Source: Lachnospiraceae bacterium (GTDB taxonomy: Bacteria > Bacillota > Clostridia > Lachnospirales > Lachnospiraceae). Taken from it: DNA of 64,000 nt. The DNA lies in assembly GCA_910575105.1 (NCBI GenBank), contig CAJTDK010000008.1, positions 1 through 64,000 of the forward strand, read 5' to 3'. Both the position numbers and the translations under genes were made by a program. Below are positions 59,601-64,000 of the stretch, piece by piece (positions within the stretch are counted from its first letter, which is position 1; each line of letters starts with the position of its first letter). The notes under the pieces are model-generated. The model was not told the DNA's origin and ran no database searches. It was given only the letters and a program-made list of their open reading frames with translations.

Positions 59601-60879
59601 ACTACAGAAAAGATTAGTAAGGCTTTACACCTTAAGTACGGGGATGATCCTGACCTTCATCCTCGCCGTCACCTTCCTGTTCTATCTATCTTCCCGGCAG
59701 AGCCGTCTGGAGGCTTCCTTTTCTGACCACATCTTTACCCTGACCTCAAAGCTTCAGACAGATTCTACCTTTATCGACTCCTATCTGGCGCAGCTTGAGA
59801 CAAAGCATAACCTGATCATTTACATCGAGGAAAATGATACGCCCTTCTTCTTTCCCGGCGCCTTCAAGCCCCGCACTGACCGCCGCAGTCTGCTCCATAA
59901 GGCGCAGGAGATGGCCTGCGCCGAAGGGATCTTCCCGAATTCCCACCCGATCTCTTCGAATCTTCTGCAGTCGTCCCTTCTTAAGATCGAAGGCGGACAC
60001 CATGATTCCTATCTGGGCTGTGTGACGGTCACCAACACCTCTGCCGGCTATAAAAAGCTCATCCTGCTCCAGGATATAACCGCGAACAGAATGAATCTTA
60101 CCTGGACTGCCATATTGTATCTGCTGATTGATATTCTGGGGATCCTGCTATTATTCCTGACGGGAAGAAGATTCGTCGGCCGTTCTCTTAGGCCTCTGGA
60201 AGAAATGTATGAAAAGCAGCAGGACTTTGCCGCTTCAGCGTCCCACGAGCTGCGCTCACCCCTGGCCGTCATCCGCACGGCTGCCGACGCGGCCGCAGCA
60301 TCGCCCGCACAACAGGAAAAATACCTGGCGGTCATCAGAGACGAATGTCAGCGCGGGAATGCTCTGGTTAAAAATCTTCTGCTGCTCGCATCCGCACAGC
60401 AGGAAAACTGGTGCGTCAAAAAACAGCTCTTCGAGCTTGACGAGATGCTCCTTCACCTGATGGAGCTGTACGAACCGCTCTGCAGCGCAAAGAACGCAAG
60501 TCTTCTCCTTGCCCTTCCCGAAGAACCCCTTCCGCCCGTGTACGCAGACCCGGAGCTGTGCCTGCAGATCTTTACCATTCTTTTAGACAACGCCATCGCC
60601 TACGGGCTTAAAGACACGGGGCGGATCATCCTGAGCGCAGGCCGTGCCCAGTCTCTGACCACTGTCTGCGTGACAGACTTCGGTCCGGGGATCGGCGAAG
60701 AGGACAAGGCGCTCATCTTCGATCCATTTTACCGGCAGGACAAATCCCGGAATGTGAAGGCACACTTCGGCCTCGGCCTGTCTATCGCTGCAAGACTCGC
60801 CGGGCTCCAGGATGTCTCGCTCAATGTCCGGGATACCGAAGGGGGCGGAAGTACTTTTGAAGTGGTATTTAACGGATGA
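59590..60879 (+). CDS. sensor histidine kinase
   Basis: The 429-aa kinase has two membrane helices (about 16-34 and 172-192) flanking an extracellular sensor of about 135 residues, a HAMP-like linker, the H-box SASHELRSPLAVIRTA with His219, an N box (ILLDNAIAYGLKD), G1 (DFGPGIGEED) and G2 (FGLGLSIAARL). The ATG at 59590 follows GGAGG and overlaps the response regulator stop. Its 3' end overlaps the convergent DeoR gene by 11 bp, with no room for a terminator. Confidence 0.93.
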   Translation: MFPELQKRLVRLYTLSTGMILTFILAVTFLFYLSSRQSRLEASFSDHIFTLTSKLQTDSTFIDSYLAQLETKHNLIIYIEENDTPFFFPGAFKPRTDRRSLLHKAQEMACAEGIFPNSHPISSNLLQSSLLKIEGGHHDSYLGCVTVTNTSAGYKKLILLQDITANRMNLTWTAILYLLIDILGILLLFLTGRRFVGRSLRPLEEMYEKQQDFAASASHELRSPLAVIRTAADAAAASPAQQEKYLAVIRDECQRGNALVKNLLLLASAQQENWCVKKQLFELDEMLLHLMELYEPLCSAKNASLLLALPEEPLPPVYADPELCLQIFTILLDNAIAYGLKDTGRIILSAGRAQSLTTVCVTDFGPGIGEEDKALIFDPFYRQDKSRNVKAHFGLGLSIAARLAGLQDVSLNVRDTEGGGSTFEVVFNG

Positions 60880-61612
60880 TGGACACATGAAGCTTCCTTA
60901 GCTTCTCTGTCTCATCCTCATCGAACTCTTTATCCGTAACAACTCCCGTGTAGTCCCCGAGATGATTGATTCTTGTCATGGCCTGCCTTTTGAACTTTGA
61001 CTCATCCACCACCAAGTAAGAGTTCCTGCACTGCTTTGGAGTCTGGCGCTTCAGCCACATCTTATCGACTGTCGGCGTCATCACCTCAAAATCCTCATTG
61101 ATGGAAGCAGCGCCAAAAAAGCCAACATCAAATTTAAAATCCTCAAGCATCTGTGTAGCATAATGACCAAACATACTTCCGGTGGATTTCTGGACATGCC
61201 CTCCACAGATAAAAAGCTCCGCCTCACTGTTCTTAATCAGCTGCGCGATCTCCAGATCATTTGTCACGATCATAATCTCCGGCGTATCTTTGATCAGCCG
61301 CGCAATCTCAAACGTTGTCGTGCCTGCGTCAAGAAACACTGTATCACCTTTTCCTACCAGAGACACACAAAGCTCTGCCACCCGGCGTTTTGCCTCCATG
61401 CAGCTTGTCTGCTTATCTGCGTAAGTTACTTCCTGCTTGGCAACTGCACCGCCATGGCATCTTAGCAGGACATCCTCTTTCTGGAGCTTTACCAGATCTC
61501 TGCGTATCGTCATGGCACTTACCTTCAGCTCCTGTGCCAGCTCTTCCACCTGCACACTGCCCTGCCGGTGCACAAGCTCTACAATTTTTGACTGTCTCTC
61601 TGCCGCAAGCAT
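60869..61612 (-). CDS. DeoR/GlpR family transcriptional regulator
   Basis: The 247-aa protein has the DeoR HTH (RQSKIVELVHRQGSVQVEELAQELKVSAMTIRRDL; about 5-39) and the sugar-phosphate-binding DeoRC domain with FLDAGTTTFEIARLI, VTNDLEIAQLI and FFGAASINEDFEV. The ATG at 61612 follows GAGGAG; a longer frame is unsupported. It is last in a pdxA-gntP-deoR operon and probably senses a phosphorylated sugar acid from that pathway. Confidence 0.92.
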   Translation of the reverse strand: MLAAERQSKIVELVHRQGSVQVEELAQELKVSAMTIRRDLVKLQKEDVLLRCHGGAVAKQEVTYADKQTSCMEAKRRVAELCVSLVGKGDTVFLDAGTTTFEIARLIKDTPEIMIVTNDLEIAQLIKNSEAELFICGGHVQKSTGSMFGHYATQMLEDFKFDVGFFGAASINEDFEVMTPTVDKMWLKRQTPKQCRNSYLVVDESKFKRQAMTRINHLGDYTGVVTDKEFDEDETEKLRKLHVSIIR

Positions 61613-61684
61613 ATCTGTCTCCTCTTTTCTATATGGATTCTTAGCCCTCACGTCTATTTTCCTGCCTTTCTTTCTTATTTGAGA

Positions 61685-61713
61685 AGGCAGTGAAAGCGAC
61701 GCTCCCACTGCCT
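61685..61713 (-). other. intercistronic stem-loop between gntP and deoR
   Basis: AGGCAGTG pairs with CACTGCCT, with a GAGCG/CTTTC inner part. There is no T-run, so it is probably an mRNA stabiliser or a weak attenuator of the regulator gene. Confidence 0.45.
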
Positions 61714-61726
61714 ATATTTTACATGA

Positions 61727-63130
61727 TTACATAAAAATACTCAATACCAATACTTCTACAACACCGACTGCCCATGCAATTGTCGATGTAACAGACCACA
61801 CCGTAAGCTGGTCCTTCGCTTCACGAACACCGAGCGTCCGGTTTACAACCCAGAAATAGCTGTCGTTAAAATATCCGAAGAACAAAGACCCAACACAGCA
61901 TGCAACTGCCCCAAGCAGCGGACTTACATTCGCTGCCACAAGAATCGGCGCGGAGATTCCTGCTGCCGTCGTCATGGCAACCGTTCCCGAACCCTGGATA
62001 AACCTCATTGCCGTAGAGATGATCAGCGGCAGGATGATGATCGGAACTGCCGTTCCCGCAAGCCCCTCTGCCATAAATGTTCCAAGCCCGGAATCCTTGA
62101 TGATCTGGCCGAGAGCGCCGCCTCCGCCTGTAACAAGCATGATGATACCAGCGGACATCATACCCTTCTCCATCTCTGCGATAATTTCATTTCTTTCAAT
62201 ATTTTTACCTAAGGTAAAGATCGCTACGATAAGCCCAAGCCCTACCGCGATGATCGGCTGGCCAAGGAAGATTAGTACTTCCATAATTCCTGCCGTCTGG
62301 CCGAGAGCCGTTGCAACTGTATTGATCAATATCAATACGATCGGCACGATCAGCGGGAGAAACGATATCAGTGTACCCGGCATCCCTTCTGTATCCATTG
62401 AAAAGGCGTTCTCATAATCCGGCTCCTGATAAGGCATCTCTACTACTTCGCCTTCCTCATTCGGAATGCGGTAATATTTCTTAGAAAGAAATATTCTTGC
62501 ATATGCAATACATGCAACGGCCATCGGAATCGCAAGCACGATCGTAAGCAGGATGAACTTACCAACATCTACTCCGAAAATACCGCACACGCCTAACGGT
62601 CCGGGTGTAGGCGGCACTAGGGAGTGGGTAATGACAAGACCTGCCGCAAGCGCAACTCCCAGCCCAATAAAAGATTTCTTCGTCGCTTTGGAAATCGCTT
62701 TTGCTATAGGCGCAAGCACGACAAAACCAGAATCACAAAATATCGGTATGGATACAAGAAACCCAGTCAGCGCCAGAGCCTCTTCTTCTTTCTTCTTACC
62801 AAACAGCTTCAAGAATGTGTATGCCATTCTCTGGGCAGCCCCTGTCACTTCAAAAATCTGTCCCATCATAACACCGAAGCCGATAATAATACCGATACTT
62901 CCAAGCGTCCCTCCAAAGCCTGATGTTATGGAATTGACGATGCCAAATGTCTTCCCGTCTTCTAATGTAATGTTTACTAAGGGCATCCCTCCTACAACTC
63001 CCACGATCACTGTACAGATAATGAGCGCTAAGAATGCCTGTACTTTTGTTTTGAGCACCAAGAATATTAAGACCGCGATACCGATCGCAAGGCCGATTAA
63101 CATTCTCTCGCCGCTAAGTCCGTTTACCAT
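61727..63130 (-). CDS. GntP family permease (gluconate/glycerate-type proton symporter)
   Basis: The 467-aa protein has about twelve hydrophobic helices and the family traits GFGGTLGSIGIIIGFGVMMGQIFE (seen as TLGSIGIIIGFG), FCDSGFVVLAPIA, LVPPTPGPLGV and the end FFGYFNDSYFWVVNR. GntP proteins import sugar acids. With a PdxA-type dehydrogenase and DeoR alongside, a four-carbon acid such as threonate or erythronate is a likely substrate. GAGGAGG precedes the start. Confidence 0.92.
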   Translation of the reverse strand: MVNGLSGERMLIGLAIGIAVLIFLVLKTKVQAFLALIICTVIVGVVGGMPLVNITLEDGKTFGIVNSITSGFGGTLGSIGIIIGFGVMMGQIFEVTGAAQRMAYTFLKLFGKKKEEEALALTGFLVSIPIFCDSGFVVLAPIAKAISKATKKSFIGLGVALAAGLVITHSLVPPTPGPLGVCGIFGVDVGKFILLTIVLAIPMAVACIAYARIFLSKKYYRIPNEEGEVVEMPYQEPDYENAFSMDTEGMPGTLISFLPLIVPIVLILINTVATALGQTAGIMEVLIFLGQPIIAVGLGLIVAIFTLGKNIERNEIIAEMEKGMMSAGIIMLVTGGGGALGQIIKDSGLGTFMAEGLAGTAVPIIILPLIISTAMRFIQGSGTVAMTTAAGISAPILVAANVSPLLGAVACCVGSLFFGYFNDSYFWVVNRTLGVREAKDQLTVWSVTSTIAWAVGVVEVLVLSIFM

Positions 63131-63158
63131 AATAGTCCTCCTCTTCCTCTCTTAAGAT

Positions 63159-64000
63159 TTATTTTGTAAAATTGGGTGCATATTTTGCTGCTAACAGAAT
63201 CGCTTCAATCATACTGACAGCACTCACAAGCCCTTTTCCGGCAATGTCAAAAGCCGTACCGTGGTCTACCGATGTACGCAGGATAGGCATTCCGTTGGTT
63301 ATGGCGATTGTTTTTTCAAAGTCCAGCGTCTTCGTTGCAATATGCCCCTGGTCATGATAGAGGGACAGCACGCTGTTATATCTGCCCTGCGCCGCCTGAT
63401 GGAATACAGAATCAGCCCCAATAGGCCCTGCCACATCATAGCCTTCTGCCTTAAGCTCCTCAATTGCCGGAGTAATCTCATTGACCTCCTCCCATCCGAA
63501 CAATCCATGCTCGCCGCTGTGGGGATTCAGCCCTGCAATAGCCATCGTCCCGTCCTTAACGCCTAACTTCTTAAGCGCTTCAAGACATCGTTTTACGTAA
63601 TCCTTAATCCGTTCCTTCGTAATCATGTCTAACATCTCCCTCAAGGATACATGCCTGGTCAGGAAAAATACACGCATGCCGTTCGTCTCGAACATCGTGA
63701 GGGGATCCTCCGTTCCCGTAAGCGCGCCGAAGATCTCTGTATGCCCGATAAAGTTAATCCCCCCTGCCCGCAATGACTCCTTATTGATCGGCGTTGTCGC
63801 TACGGCATCGACTTTGCCTTCGTTGGCAAGCGCAATGCTTTTTGCTATATATTCATATGCGGCCTTTCCGCACATTCCGCTGACCTTGCCAAATTCAAAT
63901 TGACCAAGGTCAACATTGCCTAAATCAATCAGATTCAAAACTCCTTTACGGAAATCACCCTCTAAAGGGTCTTCGATTACGTTGATACTAAGCTTTTCAC
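63159..64000 (-). CDS. PdxA-family dehydrogenase, 5' end beyond window (probably PdxA2, D-threonate/erythronate-4-phosphate type)
   Basis: The reading frame is open to the window edge ([14 protein letters not shown] at the right end). About 280 C-terminal residues of a protein near 330 aa are present. Motifs include [22 protein letters not shown] (metal His), [10 protein letters not shown] and [12 protein letters not shown] (His/Asp metal ligands), [14 protein letters not shown]. PdxA itself makes vitamin B6, while PdxA2 oxidises 4-phospho-D-threonate/erythronate. The neighbouring GntP and DeoR genes favour PdxA2. A DUF1537 kinase upstream would settle it, but that lies outside. Confidence 0.88.
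   Translation of the reverse strand, partial: EKLSINVIEDPLEGDFRKGVLNLIDLGNVDLGQFEFGKVSGMCGKAAYEYIAKSIALANEGKVDAVATTPINKESLRAGGINFIGHTEIFGALTGTEDPLTMFETNGMRVFFLTRHVSLREMLDMITKERIKDYVKRCLEALKKLGVKDGTMAIAGLNPHSGEHGLFGWEEVNEITPAIEELKAEGYDVAGPIGADSVFHQAAQGRYNSVLSLYHDQGHIATKTLDFEKTIAITNGMPILRTSVDHGTAFDIAGKGLVSAVSMIEAILLAAKYAPNFTK

Overview
The window looks like chromosome of a spore-forming, Gram-positive Clostridia bacterium, most likely a Lachnospiraceae (Clostridium cluster XIVa). The evidence is a complete spoIIAA-spoIIAB-sigF operon, a spoVAA-AB-AC-AD-AE operon behind a sigma-G-like promoter, a T-box in front of valS, an LtaS-type synthase, strong AGGAGG ribosome binding sites, consensus TTGACA/TATAAT promoters with 17-bp spacers, and family-level matches throughout. 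I see no phage, insertion sequence, CRISPR array, tRNA or complete rRNA gene.

Layout. 1-0.45 kb: two consensus promoters fire leftward out of the window, with an A-rich upstream region and a boxA-like end; they probably serve an rRNA operon just outside. 0.45-4.6 kb: yjfB (sigma-D promoter), tcdA, a YitT protein and tex. 4.7-8.6 kb: a TetR regulator followed by lipid genes (DagK, GDPD, PAP2) and a hemerythrin. 8.6-13.5 kb: a natural SfsA-MutY fusion, a small alarmone synthetase, and a NiaR-box-controlled operon of an EIIC-like membrane protein with a CobO-type adenosyltransferase. 13.5-17.6 kb: a MacB-like ABC operon with an exported CARDB-like partner. 17.7-19.3 kb: a Na/Pi symporter. 19.5-25.8 kb: spoVA, spoIIA and a TPR membrane protein. 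25.8-32.6 kb: a 44-aa gene, folC, ltaS-like and T-box-valS. 32.6-38.8 kb: a HEPN/MNT pair, then nadA-nadB-nadC-niaR-tlpA-CD1871A-polyferredoxin. 38.9-47.9 kb: mgtC and a fructan/sucrose locus (GH32, binding protein, two permeases, divergent LacI, YesL). 47.9-51.9 kb: CMD protein, HTH regulator, DUF2130 and an unknown. 52.1-60.9 kb: an unusual locus with a two-component system, a propeller-fused solute-binding lipoprotein, two permeases, a HlyD-like adaptor and an FtsX-like orphan. 60.9-64 kb: DeoR, GntP permease and PdxA-type dehydrogenase, consistent with four-carbon acid-sugar catabolism; the last gene runs off the right edge.

Connections worth noting. The same 15-bp sequence lies at the nadA promoter and at the start of the EIIC-like/cobO transcript, and niaR sits in the nad operon, so the two loci are probably one NAD-responsive regulon. 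A dispersed palindromic repeat occurs four times between or at the ends of genes (about 13.1, 36.5, 46.95 and 52.1 kb); one short copy supplies the 3' end of nadB. Three small genes stand out: yjfB (59 aa), a 44-aa gene coupled to folC, and a 66-aa membrane protein that leads the spoVA operon. No glycan-importer ATPase is encoded here, so both importers would need a shared one such as MsmX.
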